Origin: Palsa-892 sp035555855
GTDB lineage: Bacteria; Pseudomonadota; Alphaproteobacteria; Rhizobiales; Xanthobacteraceae
Length of the DNA stretch: 64,000 nucleotides
Assembly: GCA_035555855.1 (NCBI GenBank)
Contig: DATMGD010000077.1
Coordinates: 1-64,000, forward strand
Direction of reading: 5' to 3'
Positions 17,115-27,415 of this stretch are shown piece by piece (positions within the stretch are counted from its first letter, which is position 1; the number at the start of each line of letters is the position of its first letter). The notes beneath the pieces were generated by a model. The model was not told the origin of the DNA and ran no database searches. It saw only the letters and a list, made by a program, of their open reading frames with translations. The position numbers and the translations under genes were made by a program.

Positions 17115-18203
17115 ATGCTTCTCCTCGGCATCGAAACGACCTGCGACGAAACCTCGGCCGCTGTGGTTGAGCGTGACTCCGGCGGCAACGGCACCATCCG
17201 CTCCAACATCGTGCTCTCGCAGCTCGAGGAGCATAAGCCGTTCGGCGGCGTCGTGCCGGAAATCGCCGCGCGAGCACACGTGCAATTGCTCGACGACGTC
17301 ATCAGAAAAGCGATGCTTGAAGCCAAGATCGACTACAACGCCCTCGACGGCGTCGCGGCTTCCGCCGGCCCCGGCTTGATCGGCGGCGTCATCGTCGGTC
17401 TCACAACGGCCAAGGCGATGTCGCTCGCGCTCCAGAAGCCGCTCATTGCCGTCAATCATCTCGAGGCCCATGCGCTGACCGCGCGCCTCACCCACAAGCT
17501 CGACTTCCCGTATCTTTTGCTGCTCGTCTCCGGCGGGCACACTCAGCTCGTCTTCGTCGAGGATGTCGGCACTTACACCCGGATCGGCACGACGCGCGAC
17601 GACGCCATCGGCGAAGCCTTCGACAAGACCGCAAAGCTCCTCGGCCTGCCTTATCCGGGCGGCCCTGCCGTCGAGCGCTGCGCACAGGACGGCGATCCGA
17701 AACGCTTCGCGCTGCCGCGCCCGATGATCGGCCGGCCTGAGCCGGATTTTTCGCTCTCGGGCCTCAAGACCGCGATCCGCATCGAAGCCGAAAAGATCGC
17801 GCCGATCTCGCGCCAGGATATCGCCGATCTTTGCGCGAGCTTTCAGGCCGCGATCACCGACGTCATCGCCGACCGCGTGCAGACGGCCGTCGAAATCCTT
17901 CGCGAAAAGAGCGTCCATCCCAACGCGCTGGTCGTCGCCGGCGGCGTTGCCGCCAATCGCTCGATCCGTACCGTCATGGAGGAGCTTGCGATCTCGCTTC
18001 GTCTGCCGCTCGTCATTCCGCCGCCGGAGCTTTGCACCGACAACGGTGCGATGGTCGCCTGGGCCGGGCTCGAGCGCCTCGTGCGCAACATGACCGATCC
18101 GCTCGACATCAAGCCGCGCGCCCGCTGGCCGCTCGACATCAATGCGCCGGCGCGCAACGGCTTTGGGTTTGCACAAGAGCCGAGCGCAGGATCCCCCACA
18201 TGA
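17115..18203 (+). CDS. tsaD: tRNA N6-adenosine threonylcarbamoyltransferase TsaD
   Basis: A 362-residue TsaD/Kae1 ASKHA-fold protein. It opens with LGIETTCDETSAAVV, has the metal-binding His115 and His119 in NHLEAHA, and LLLVSGGHTQLV and VVAGGVAANRSIR further on. It attaches the threonylcarbamoyl group to A37 of ANN-reading tRNAs, with TsaB and TsaE encoded elsewhere. The stop overlaps the gpsA start by 4 bases (ATGA). The order hemC-(divergent)-tsaD-gpsA is conserved in Hyphomicrobiales. Confidence 0.97.
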   Translation: MLLLGIETTCDETSAAVVERDSGGNGTIRSNIVLSQLEEHKPFGGVVPEIAARAHVQLLDDVIRKAMLEAKIDYNALDGVAASAGPGLIGGVIVGLTTAKAMSLALQKPLIAVNHLEAHALTARLTHKLDFPYLLLLVSGGHTQLVFVEDVGTYTRIGTTRDDAIGEAFDKTAKLLGLPYPGGPAVERCAQDGDPKRFALPRPMIGRPEPDFSLSGLKTAIRIEAEKIAPISRQDIADLCASFQAAITDVIADRVQTAVEILREKSVHPNALVVAGGVAANRSIRTVMEELAISLRLPLVIPPPELCTDNGAMVAWAGLERLVRNMTDPLDIKPRARWPLDINAPARNGFGFAQEPSAGSPT

Positions 18204-19192
18204 GCGCCCTCCAGCGCATCGGCATTATCGGCGCCGGCGCCTGGGGCACGGCGCTCGCCAACGCCATCGCCAATGCCGGCCGCAACGTCGTGCTCTATGC
18301 GCGCGATCCGGCGGTCGCCGACGAAATGCGCGCGAGCCGTACCAATGCCGCACATCTCCCCGGCGTCGCGCTGCACCCCGAGGTCGTCCCGACGCACGCG
18401 CTGAACGATGCCGCCGAGACCGATGCCATTTTGCTGGTCATGCCCACGCAATCGCTGCGCGAAGCCGCCGAAACGCTTGCGCCCGCGATCCGCCGTGCGC
18501 TGCCGATCGTCGCCTGCGCCAAAGGCATCGAGCGCCGCACCGGCAAGTTCGTCACCGAGATCGTCGCCGAAACCATTCCGCTCGCACGCCCGGCGATTCT
18601 CTCGGGGCCGAGCTTCGCCGCCGATGTCGGCCGCGGCCTTCCGACCGCGGTGACGATCGCGGCAGCCGACGAGGCGCTCGCGAGCGCGCTTGCCGAGGCG
18701 CTGAGTTCGCCCGCCTTCCGGCTTTATCATTCGACCGATGTGCGCGGCGTCGAGATCGGCGGCGCGGCCAAGAACGTGCTCGCCATCGCCGCCGGTATCG
18801 TCATCGGCCGGGGCCTGGGCGCAAGCGCACAAGCCGCCCTCGTCACCCGTGGCTTCGCCGAGCTTGCCCGCCTCGGCCGTGCCTATGACGTCAAGCCCGA
18901 AACCCTGATGGGCCTCTCGGGCCTCGGCGATCTCGTGCTCACCTGCTCGTCGCCGCAATCGCGCAACTATGCCTTCGGCTTTGCCATCGGCCGGGGCCAG
19001 GCTGCGGGGAGCGGGCACAAGCTTCCGCTTGCGGAAGGCTCGTTCACCGCCCCGGTGCTTGCCGGCATCGCTGCACAAAAGAATGTGGAAATGCCGATTG
19101 TGAGCGCGGTTCAGGAAATTCTCGCTGGACGCCTGAACGTGGATGCCGCAATTTCGGAACTGCTTTCGCGGCCGATCAGAAGCGAAACGTAA
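18200..19192 (+). CDS. gpsA: Glycerol-3-phosphate dehydrogenase [NAD(P)+]
   Basis: 330 residues from the ATG at 18200, which overlaps the tsaD stop. The NAD-binding loop is IGAGAWGTALANAIA near the start. The catalytic region has GGAAKNVLAIAAGIVIG with the conserved lysine, and FAELARLGR and LSGLGDLVLTCSS follow. It reduces dihydroxyacetone phosphate to sn-glycerol 3-phosphate for phospholipid synthesis. It is translationally coupled to tsaD and followed by a YciI-like gene. Confidence 0.97.
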   Translation: MSALQRIGIIGAGAWGTALANAIANAGRNVVLYARDPAVADEMRASRTNAAHLPGVALHPEVVPTHALNDAAETDAILLVMPTQSLREAAETLAPAIRRALPIVACAKGIERRTGKFVTEIVAETIPLARPAILSGPSFAADVGRGLPTAVTIAAADEALASALAEALSSPAFRLYHSTDVRGVEIGGAAKNVLAIAAGIVIGRGLGASAQAALVTRGFAELARLGRAYDVKPETLMGLSGLGDLVLTCSSPQSRNYAFGFAIGRGQAAGSGHKLPLAEGSFTAPVLAGIAAQKNVEMPIVSAVQEILAGRLNVDAAISELLSRPIRSET

Positions 19193-19206
19193 CGAACGAG
19201 TATTTC

Positions 19207-19497
19207 GTGTTCTTCGTAGCAATCTGCCTCGACAAACCGGACAGCCATGAGCTGCGCTTACAGAACCGCGCAGCCCATCTCGATTATCTTCGCCTGAATT
19301 CCGGCTCCATCAAAACCTGCGGGCCGTTTCTCAGCGAGGACGGCACGCGGATGATCGGCTCGCTCCTCGTCATCGAAGCCGAGGACCGCGGCACCGTCGA
19401 CGCCCTGCTGGCGCGCGATCCCTACCGCGCCGTCGATCTTTTCCAGTCGATCGAGGTCCGGCCGTGGCGCTGGGTGATCGGCGCACCCGTCCCGTAA
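19207..19497 (+). CDS. YciI-like domain protein
   Basis: A 96-residue protein starting at a GTG 14 bases after gpsA. The YciI pattern is clear: FVAICLDKPDSHELR, then RAAHLDYLRL with the conserved His, and GSLLVIEAEDRGTVDALLARDPY. The fold resembles muconolactone isomerase and the biochemical role is not established. It may be co-transcribed with gpsA and the EVE-domain gene. Confidence 0.87.
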   Translation: MFFVAICLDKPDSHELRLQNRAAHLDYLRLNSGSIKTCGPFLSEDGTRMIGSLLVIEAEDRGTVDALLARDPYRAVDLFQSIEVRPWRWVIGAPVP

Positions 19498-19520
19498 TTC
19501 GGCATAAGGCGATAGACAAA

Positions 19521-19937
19521 ATGGCGCACTGGCTGATCAAGAGCGAGCCTTCATCCTGGTCGTGGGACGATCAGGTCAAGGCGGGCGCCAAGGGCACCGC
19601 GTGGAACGGCGTTCGCAATCATCTCGCCAAGAAGCACCTGATGGCGATGAAGAAGGGCGAGCAGGTTTTCTTCTATCACTCGGTCGACGAGAAAAGCATC
19701 GTCGGCATCGCCGAAATCATCGGCGAATACCGTCCCGATCCCACCGACAAGACCGGCAAGTTCGGCCTTGTTGACGTCAAAGCCGTCAAAGCCTTGCCGC
19801 ACCCGGTAACGCTTGAGATGTGCAAGGCTGAAAAGAAGCTCGCCGGCATGGTGCTGCTCAACAACTCCCGTCTTTCGGTGCAGCCGGTGACCGCCGGGGA
19901 ATGGGCGCTCGTCTGCAAGATGGGCGGCATCAAGTAA
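19521..19937 (+). CDS. EVE domain protein
   Basis: 138 residues from the ATG at 19521 (MAHWLIKSEPS is the standard EVE N-terminus; an upstream in-frame start at 19464 adds 19 non-conserved residues inside the YciI gene). Family features include WNGVRNHLAKKHLMAMKKGE, FFYHSVDEKSIVGIAEI and RLSVQPVTAGEW. EVE/PUA-like domains bind modified bases in nucleic acids, and small stand-alone members are common in proteobacteria. No restriction or methylase partner adjoins it. Confidence 0.92.
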   Translation: MAHWLIKSEPSSWSWDDQVKAGAKGTAWNGVRNHLAKKHLMAMKKGEQVFFYHSVDEKSIVGIAEIIGEYRPDPTDKTGKFGLVDVKAVKALPHPVTLEMCKAEKKLAGMVLLNNSRLSVQPVTAGEWALVCKMGGIK

Positions 19938-19993
19938 CGAGCCTCGTCACCTCTCTGCACCAGGAAATGCTTTCCATCTGACTGGGATACCTG

Positions 19994-20039
19994 AGCCGGA
20001 TATCCGGCTTCCGCCGGACAGCCTCGCTTTACCGGCGGA
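19994..20039. promoter_or_regulatory. Two adjacent hairpins upstream of acs
   Basis: AGCCGGATATCCGGCT (19994-20009) is a perfect 16-bp palindrome. The adjoining TCCGCCGG (20010-20017) pairs with CCGGCGGA (20032-20039) across 14 bases. They lie in the 250-base gap between the EVE gene and acs. No T-run follows, so this is not a standard terminator; it may be a leader structure, a protein site or a small palindromic repeat. Confidence 0.4.
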
Positions 20040-20187
20040 TTTCGTGCGCCCGCCCCTGACCCCACAGGAAGACCGCCATCAAAGGCTGACCAAAGTCGCA
20101 GCCACGTTTCGCTTGTCGCGTCATAGGCAGCTTCGCATAATGCTGAAAACCCGGCGGCAACCGGCGAGACGCTTCAGGAGGAAGACC

Positions 20188-22143
<1,956 letters not shown>

Positions 22144-22164
22144 TCGCGGCAGCCTGAAACAACG

Positions 22165-22195
22165 AAGGCGCGAAGCTTGGGCTTCGCGCCTTTTT
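22165..22195 (+). terminator. Rho-independent terminator after acs
   Basis: GGCGCGAAGC and GCTTCGCGCC form a perfect 10-bp stem with a TTGG loop, followed by TTTTT. It begins about 22 bases after the acs stop codon. Confidence 0.92.
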
Positions 22196-22215
22196 ATTTG
22201 CCCGGCTCCCGGCGG

Positions 22216-22398
22216 TTATGAGAAGTCGCTGGCAATCCCCTTCTTCTCCCAGTCGCCATAGCGCGTCGGCTCCGGGCCCTTGCGCGGCGGATCTTCCGGC
22301 GCGGCAGCGTGTTTTTCTGCTTCGGCACGGCGTGCGGCGGCCTCAGCTAGCGCGCGCTCGGCGGCAGGCGTCAATTTTTTCGGCTTTTGTTCGCTCAT
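22216..22398 (-). CDS. Succinate dehydrogenase assembly factor 4 (DUF1674)
   Basis: 60 residues from the ATG ending at 22398. The charged, Ala/Glu-rich N-terminus precedes the DUF1674 hallmark GPEPTRYGDWEKKGIASDFS at the C-terminus. SdhAF4 proteins help assemble flavinylated SdhA into complex II. It is convergent with acs and divergent from rsmB. An upstream in-frame start would add 25 residues that do not resemble the family. Confidence 0.88.
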   Translation of the reverse strand: MSEQKPKKLTPAAERALAEAAARRAEAEKHAAAPEDPPRKGPEPTRYGDWEKKGIASDFS

Positions 22399-22508
22399 AA
22401 ACGTTATTTCGAGCGCTACCCCATAGAACGTCAAGAGGACATCAAGGGCGCAAGTGAGCGGCACATTTCGCATTCCGGCGCGAATGCGCCTATATGTGCC
22501 CGCTCATC

Positions 22509-23840
22509 ATGCCCGACGATACTCAGCAAAAAATCCCCGGCCTGCCCGCGCGCCACGCCGCCGCGAAGCTTCTGCACGCCGTCCTTCACCAGAGCCGTCC
22601 GCTCGACCTGATGCTCGAAGCCAAAACGGGGCTTCCCGAACTCGGCGAGCTTGACGAGCGCGACCGCGCGCTCGTCCATATGCTCACTGCGAAAACGCTG
22701 CGCCGCCTCGGCACGCTCCGCGCGTTGCTCGATGAAATGCTGGAACGCGGTCTCCCCAAAGACGTGCCGCACCTTGAGGTGTTGCTGCTTCTCGGTGCCG
22801 CGCAAATTCTTTTCCTCGACGTCAAGGATCACGCCGCCGTCGATCTTTCGGTGCGGCTCGCCAACCGCGGCCGCTCGACGCGCCGCTATGCCGGGCTCAT
22901 CAATGCCGTGCTTCGCCGCATCAGCCGCGAGGGCAAGGAACGCATCGCCAAATTCGATGACGCCATCGACACTCCCGCCTGGCTGATGGACCGCTGGATG
23001 GTGACCTATGGTCGCGATACGGCGCTGGCGATTGCCCGTGCGCATCGCAATGAGCCGCCGCTCGATCTTAGCGCCAAGGACGATGCCGCCGGCTGGGCGC
23101 AAAAACTCGGCGGCGAGCTTCTGCCGGGAGGATCCATTCGCCTCGCCGATGCCGGCGCCGTGCCCGCGCTTGCGGGTTTCGACGATGGCGCATGGTGGGT
23201 GCAGGATATGGCTGCATCGCTGCCCGCAAAACTCCTTGGCGACATCAAGGGCAAGACCGTCGCCGATCTTTGCGCCGCGCCCGGCGGCAAGACCGCGCAA
23301 CTCGCAGCGCAAGGCGCGCAAGTGACTGCGCTCGATCGCTCCGGCCCGCGCCTCGCGCGCCTCAAGGAAAATCTCGCGCGCCTCAAACTCGACTGCACCG
23401 TTGTCGAAGCCGATGCTGCCGCGTGGAACAGCGAACCGTTCGACGCCGTGCTCGTCGATGCACCTTGCACCTCGACCGGCACCATCCGCCGCAATCCCGA
23501 TCTGCCGTGGCAACGCAGCCGTGACGATCTCGCCCGGCTCTCGGCGCTGCAAACGCGCATTCTCGATAACGCCGCCAAACTCGTGAAACCGGGCGGAACG
23601 CTCGTCTACGCCGTCTGCTCGCTCGAGCCCGAAGAGAGCGAGCGCCAGATCGAGGCCTTTGTGGCGCGAGAGCCGGGATTTCAGCGCGCGCCCGTTACGG
23701 CGGGAGAAGTCGGCGGCATCGAGAGTTTCGTCAGCAAGGCCGGGGATCTCCGCACTTTGCCCTGCCATTTGCCGAATCAAAACCCACGGCTTTCCGGCTG
23801 CGACGGCTTTTACGCCGCGCGCCTGCGGCGGCTTGCCTGA
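22509..23840 (+). CDS. rsmB: RsmB-type rRNA (cytosine-5) methyltransferase
   Basis: About 443 residues from the ATG at 22509 (an in-frame ATG lies 15 bases upstream). A NusB-like helical domain comes first (AAKLLHAVLHQSRPLD, DERDRALVHMLTAKTLRRLG), then a Rossmann methyltransferase with VADLCAAPGGKTAQLA for SAM binding, VDAPCTSTGTIRRNPD and VYAVCSLEPEESE, which hold the two conserved cysteines. This architecture fits the 16S rRNA m5C967 enzyme RsmB. It precedes the heparinase-like gene and purH in an order common in Hyphomicrobiales. Confidence 0.88.
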   Translation: MPDDTQQKIPGLPARHAAAKLLHAVLHQSRPLDLMLEAKTGLPELGELDERDRALVHMLTAKTLRRLGTLRALLDEMLERGLPKDVPHLEVLLLLGAAQILFLDVKDHAAVDLSVRLANRGRSTRRYAGLINAVLRRISREGKERIAKFDDAIDTPAWLMDRWMVTYGRDTALAIARAHRNEPPLDLSAKDDAAGWAQKLGGELLPGGSIRLADAGAVPALAGFDDGAWWVQDMAASLPAKLLGDIKGKTVADLCAAPGGKTAQLAAQGAQVTALDRSGPRLARLKENLARLKLDCTVVEADAAAWNSEPFDAVLVDAPCTSTGTIRRNPDLPWQRSRDDLARLSALQTRILDNAAKLVKPGGTLVYAVCSLEPEESERQIEAFVAREPGFQRAPVTAGEVGGIESFVSKAGDLRTLPCHLPNQNPRLSGCDGFYAARLRRLA

Positions 23841-23913
23841 ACGGTTTCGCAGCGCGGATTGGACACACAAGTCCGCTTCGCTATCTTGGCCCCGAATAAG
23901 GGCGGCTCCTTCC

Positions 23914-25668
23914 ATGCGGCGCGAAAAAATCACCGATCGCGTGCGCCTTGCGGCGCATCTCGGCAGCTATCGCTGGCGCCGCCTTGTCGTGAGCCTCGTC
24001 GACAATCCGCGCTATCGCTGGCAGATCGGCCTCAAGGTGCCCGAGCGGCTTCTGATCGCGCCGCAGGATCTGCGCACCGGCGATCCGACCGTCGCCAACG
24101 AGGTCTATGCCGGCGAATTCGCCTTCTCCGGCAAGGTGGTGGCGACCGAAGGCCGCTCGCCGTTCGAGATCGCGCCGCCCTCGCGCGAATGGAGCGAGCA
24201 GCTTTTGGGCTTCGGCTGGCTGCGGCATCTGCGCGCCGCCGGAACGCCGATCGCGCGCGAGAACGCACGCTCGCTCGTCGCCGACTGGATCATGATTCAG
24301 GGCCGCGGCCATGCGCTGGCGTGGGAGCCGGAAATTCTCACCCGCCGCATTATCTCGTGGCTGACGCAGGCGCCGCTCATTTTGCAGGACGCCGATCACG
24401 GTTTCTACCGCGCCTTCCTGCGCAGCCTGTCGCGCCAGGTGAAGTACTTGCAGAAGATCGCTTTCAAGTCGCGTGACGGCTATCCGCGGCTTGCCGCCGC
24501 CATCGCGCTTGCTTTCGCCGGGCTCTGCATCGCCGGCGAAACGCGGTTACTCAAGCGCGCGACGAAGCGCCTCGCGCATGAACTCGAGCGGCAGATTCTC
24601 GCGGATGGCGGCCACATCAGCCGCAACCCGGCAGTGCTGGTTTCGCTGCTCCTCGATCTCCTGCCGCTCCGGCAAGCCTATGCCGCGCGCAATCTGCCGC
24701 CGCCGAAGGAACTCTTGAACGCCATCGACCGCATGATGCCGATGCTGCGCTTCTTCCGGCATGGCGACGGCGCGTTTGCGCAATTCAACGGCGCCGGCAT
24801 GACACCGGCCGATTCGATCGCGACGGTGCTCGCCTATGACGACGCGCGCGGCACGCCGATCTCGAACGCCACGCATTCGGGTTATCAGCGCGTCGAGGCG
24901 GGCTTGAGCTTGATCGTCGCCGATACCGGCAAGCCGCCGCCGTTTCGCGTCAGTCAGGATGCGCACGCCGGCACGTTGTCATTTGAATTTTCCCATGCCC
25001 GCCACCGTATCATCGTCAATTGCGGCATGCCCGGCATCAACAAGAAGGCATGGCAGCGCGTCGCGCGCGCCACCGCCGCCCATTCGACGGCGACGCTCAA
25101 CGACACTTCGTCGTGCCGCTTCCTGATCGAGACGGCTTCGAGCCGCTTCACCGGCACGCCGATCGTCGCGGGACCGAAGGAAGTTCGCGTTGCGCGCACC
25201 GAGCGCGACGGCGCGCACTCGATCCGCGCGAGCCACGACGGCTATGCCCGCAACTACGGCGTCGTGCACCAGCGATCGTGGCTATTGTCGGTCGACGGCA
25301 CGCGGCTCGACGGCGAAGATGCGTTCCTCGCCGCTTCTTCGCGAAAAAAAACCCGCCGCAACGAGGACGAATTCGCGCTCCGCTTCCACCTGCACCCGGG
25401 CGTCAAGGCGAGCCGCCTCGCCGACGGCGCGACCGTGATGCTGGTGTTGCCGCGCCAGCAGGGCTGGCTGTTCTCGGCGCCGGGCCGCGAAGTTCGCCTG
25501 GAGGAGAGCGTGTTTCTCTCGACCTCCGACAATCCGCGCCGCACCAGCCAGATCGTCGTCTACGGCAAGGTCGAGGAAGGCGAGCGCATCCTCTGGCATC
25601 TTGTCCGCACGGAAGCCGCGCCCGCCGAAAAGCGCGAAACCGCGAGCGTGCCCGAGCTGCCGCTCTAG
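23914..25668 (+). CDS. Heparinase II/III-like protein
   Basis: 584 residues from the ATG at 23914 (MRREKITDRVRLAAHLGSY). An N-terminal alpha-helical toroid-like region (W-rich, with LGFGWLRHLRAAG and KSRDGYPRLAAAIALAFAG) leads to a C-terminal beta-rich heparinase II/III domain with GYQRVEAGLSLIVADTG, AHSTATLNDTSS and LRFHLHPGVKASR. Family enzymes are uronate-polysaccharide lyases, but members in this conserved rsmB-purH neighbourhood have no known substrate; envelope glycan processing is a guess. No signal peptide is visible. Confidence 0.87.
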   Translation: MRREKITDRVRLAAHLGSYRWRRLVVSLVDNPRYRWQIGLKVPERLLIAPQDLRTGDPTVANEVYAGEFAFSGKVVATEGRSPFEIAPPSREWSEQLLGFGWLRHLRAAGTPIARENARSLVADWIMIQGRGHALAWEPEILTRRIISWLTQAPLILQDADHGFYRAFLRSLSRQVKYLQKIAFKSRDGYPRLAAAIALAFAGLCIAGETRLLKRATKRLAHELERQILADGGHISRNPAVLVSLLLDLLPLRQAYAARNLPPPKELLNAIDRMMPMLRFFRHGDGAFAQFNGAGMTPADSIATVLAYDDARGTPISNATHSGYQRVEAGLSLIVADTGKPPPFRVSQDAHAGTLSFEFSHARHRIIVNCGMPGINKKAWQRVARATAAHSTATLNDTSSCRFLIETASSRFTGTPIVAGPKEVRVARTERDGAHSIRASHDGYARNYGVVHQRSWLLSVDGTRLDGEDAFLAASSRKKTRRNEDEFALRFHLHPGVKASRLADGATVMLVLPRQQGWLFSAPGREVRLEESVFLSTSDNPRRTSQIVVYGKVEEGERILWHLVRTEAAPAEKRETASVPELPL

Positions 25669-25714
25669 AGCGCCATTCCGAAAAATGGAAAGCGGTTTTC
25701 GGAAAAGGCAGCGC
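25669..25714. repeat. Dispersed palindromic repeat, copy 1
   Basis: The core CCGAAAAATGGAAAGCGG continues directly into TTTTCGGAAAAG, giving inverted TCCGAAAA/TTTTCGGA arms with flanking GCGC bases. It begins right after the stop of the heparinase-like gene. The same core with four substitutions recurs at 48002-48050. It resembles the short palindromic intergenic elements common in Hyphomicrobiales genomes. Confidence 0.7.
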
Positions 25715-25816
25715 CCGAAAGCGGGTCTTCCATGCTGTGCATGAGCGCCCTCGCGGCGTTTCCCTTGCTGTGCCCGCTATGCTATCGCGGCGCCATCGCT
25801 CAACCCGGATTTTCTC

Positions 25817-27406
25817 ATGCCGACCCGCATTCGCCCGGTTGCCCGCGCGCTCCTTTCGGTTTCCGACAAGACCGGCCTCATCGATTTTGCCAAAGCGCTC
25901 GCCAAGGCAAAGTCCGCCCTCGTCTCGACCGGCGGCACGTATCGTGCGCTGAAGGACGCGGGCCTTGCTGTCTCGGATATTCCGGAGCTGACCGGCTTTC
26001 CCGAAATGATGGACGGGCGCGTCAAGACGCTGCACCCGAGCGTGCATGGCGGCATTCTCGCGATCCGCGACAACGCCGAGCACGCGGCTTCGATGCGCGA
26101 GCACAAAATCGCGCCGATCGATCTCGTCGTCGTCAATCTCTACCCGTTCGAGGCGACGGTCGCCAAGGGCGCGAAGTTCGAGGATTGCATCGAGAATATC
26201 GACATCGGCGGCCCCGCGCTGGTACGCGCCGCGGCCAAGAACCATGACGATGTCGCGGTTGTCGTCGATCCCGCCGACTACGCCGAAGTCGCCGCCGAAA
26301 TCGAAAAGCATGGCGGCACGACGCTCGAGCTGCGCCGCCGTCTTGCCGCGAAAGCCTTCGCCCGCACCAGCGCCTACGATGCCGCGATTGGCAACTGGTT
26401 CGCGGCGGAACTGAAAGACGAAGCGCCGGCCTGGCGCACGTTCGGCGGCAAGCTTGCCGAAGCATTGCGCTACGGCGAGAACCCGCATCAGTCGGCGGCA
26501 TTCTACAAGACACCCGGAACGCGGCCGGGTGTCGCCACCGCGCGGCAAGTGCAGGGCAAGGCGCTCTCCTACAACAACATCAACGACACCGATGCCGCCT
26601 ACGAGTGCGTCGCTGAGTTCGACGCCTCCCGCGCAGCCGCCGTCGTCATCGTCAAGCACGCCAATCCTTGCGGCGTTGCCGAGAACGCGAGCCCCATTGA
26701 AGCCTATAAGCGCGCGCTTGCCTGCGATCCCACCTCGGCCTTCGGCGGCATCGTCGCGCTCAACCGCGCGCTCGATGCCGAAACCGCGCGCGAGATTGTT
26801 GAGCTGTTCACCGAAGTCATCATCGCGCCCGATGCGAGCAATGAGGCGATTCAAATCGTCGGCGCCAAGAAGAACCTGCGGCTTCTCCTCGCCGGTGGCC
26901 TGCCCAATCCGCGCGCGCGCGATCTCGTTTACAAGTCGGTAAGTGGCGGCCTTTTGGTGCAGTCACGCGACAATGCTTCCGTCGATGACCTGGAGCTAAA
27001 GGTCGTCACCAAGAGGAAGCCCACCGATGCCGAGCTGCGCGACCTGAAGTTCGCCTCGAAGGTCGCAAAGCACGTCAAATCGAACGCCATCATCTATGCG
27101 AAAGACGGCGCGACTGTCGGCATCGGCGCGGGGCAAATGAGCCGCGTCGATTCGGCGAAAATCGCCGCGCAAAAAGCCCGTGATGCCGCAAAAACCATGG
27201 GCCTTGAGAAACCGCTGACCATCGGTTCGGCTGTCGCGTCCGAAGCCTTCTTCCCGTTTGCCGACGGCCTTTTGGCTGCCATCGAAGCGGGTGCCACCGC
27301 GGTCATCCAGCCGGGCGGCTCGATGCGCGACGAGGAAGTCATTAAAGCGGCCGACGAGCACAATATCGCCATGGTGTTCACCGGCGTGCGGCACTTTCGG
27401 CATTAA
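25817..27406 (+). CDS. purH: Bifunctional AICAR transformylase/IMP cyclohydrolase
   Basis: A 529-residue PurH of standard length. The N-terminal MGS-like IMP cyclohydrolase domain has LLSVSDKTGLIDFA, LVSTGGTYRAL and GRVKTLHPSVHGGIL. The C-terminal AICAR transformylase domain has RYGENPHQSAAFY, VIVKHANPCGVA and TAVIQPGGSMRDEEV. It performs the last two steps of IMP synthesis. The gene is convergent with the MFS transporter gene, with only 9 bases between the two stop codons. Confidence 0.98.
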   Translation: MPTRIRPVARALLSVSDKTGLIDFAKALAKAKSALVSTGGTYRALKDAGLAVSDIPELTGFPEMMDGRVKTLHPSVHGGILAIRDNAEHAASMREHKIAPIDLVVVNLYPFEATVAKGAKFEDCIENIDIGGPALVRAAAKNHDDVAVVVDPADYAEVAAEIEKHGGTTLELRRRLAAKAFARTSAYDAAIGNWFAAELKDEAPAWRTFGGKLAEALRYGENPHQSAAFYKTPGTRPGVATARQVQGKALSYNNINDTDAAYECVAEFDASRAAAVVIVKHANPCGVAENASPIEAYKRALACDPTSAFGGIVALNRALDAETAREIVELFTEVIIAPDASNEAIQIVGAKKNLRLLLAGGLPNPRARDLVYKSVSGGLLVQSRDNASVDDLELKVVTKRKPTDAELRDLKFASKVAKHVKSNAIIYAKDGATVGIGAGQMSRVDSAKIAAQKARDAAKTMGLEKPLTIGSAVASEAFFPFADGLLAAIEAGATAVIQPGGSMRDEEVIKAADEHNIAMVFTGVRHFRH

Positions 27407-27415
27407 AATTTCTGA

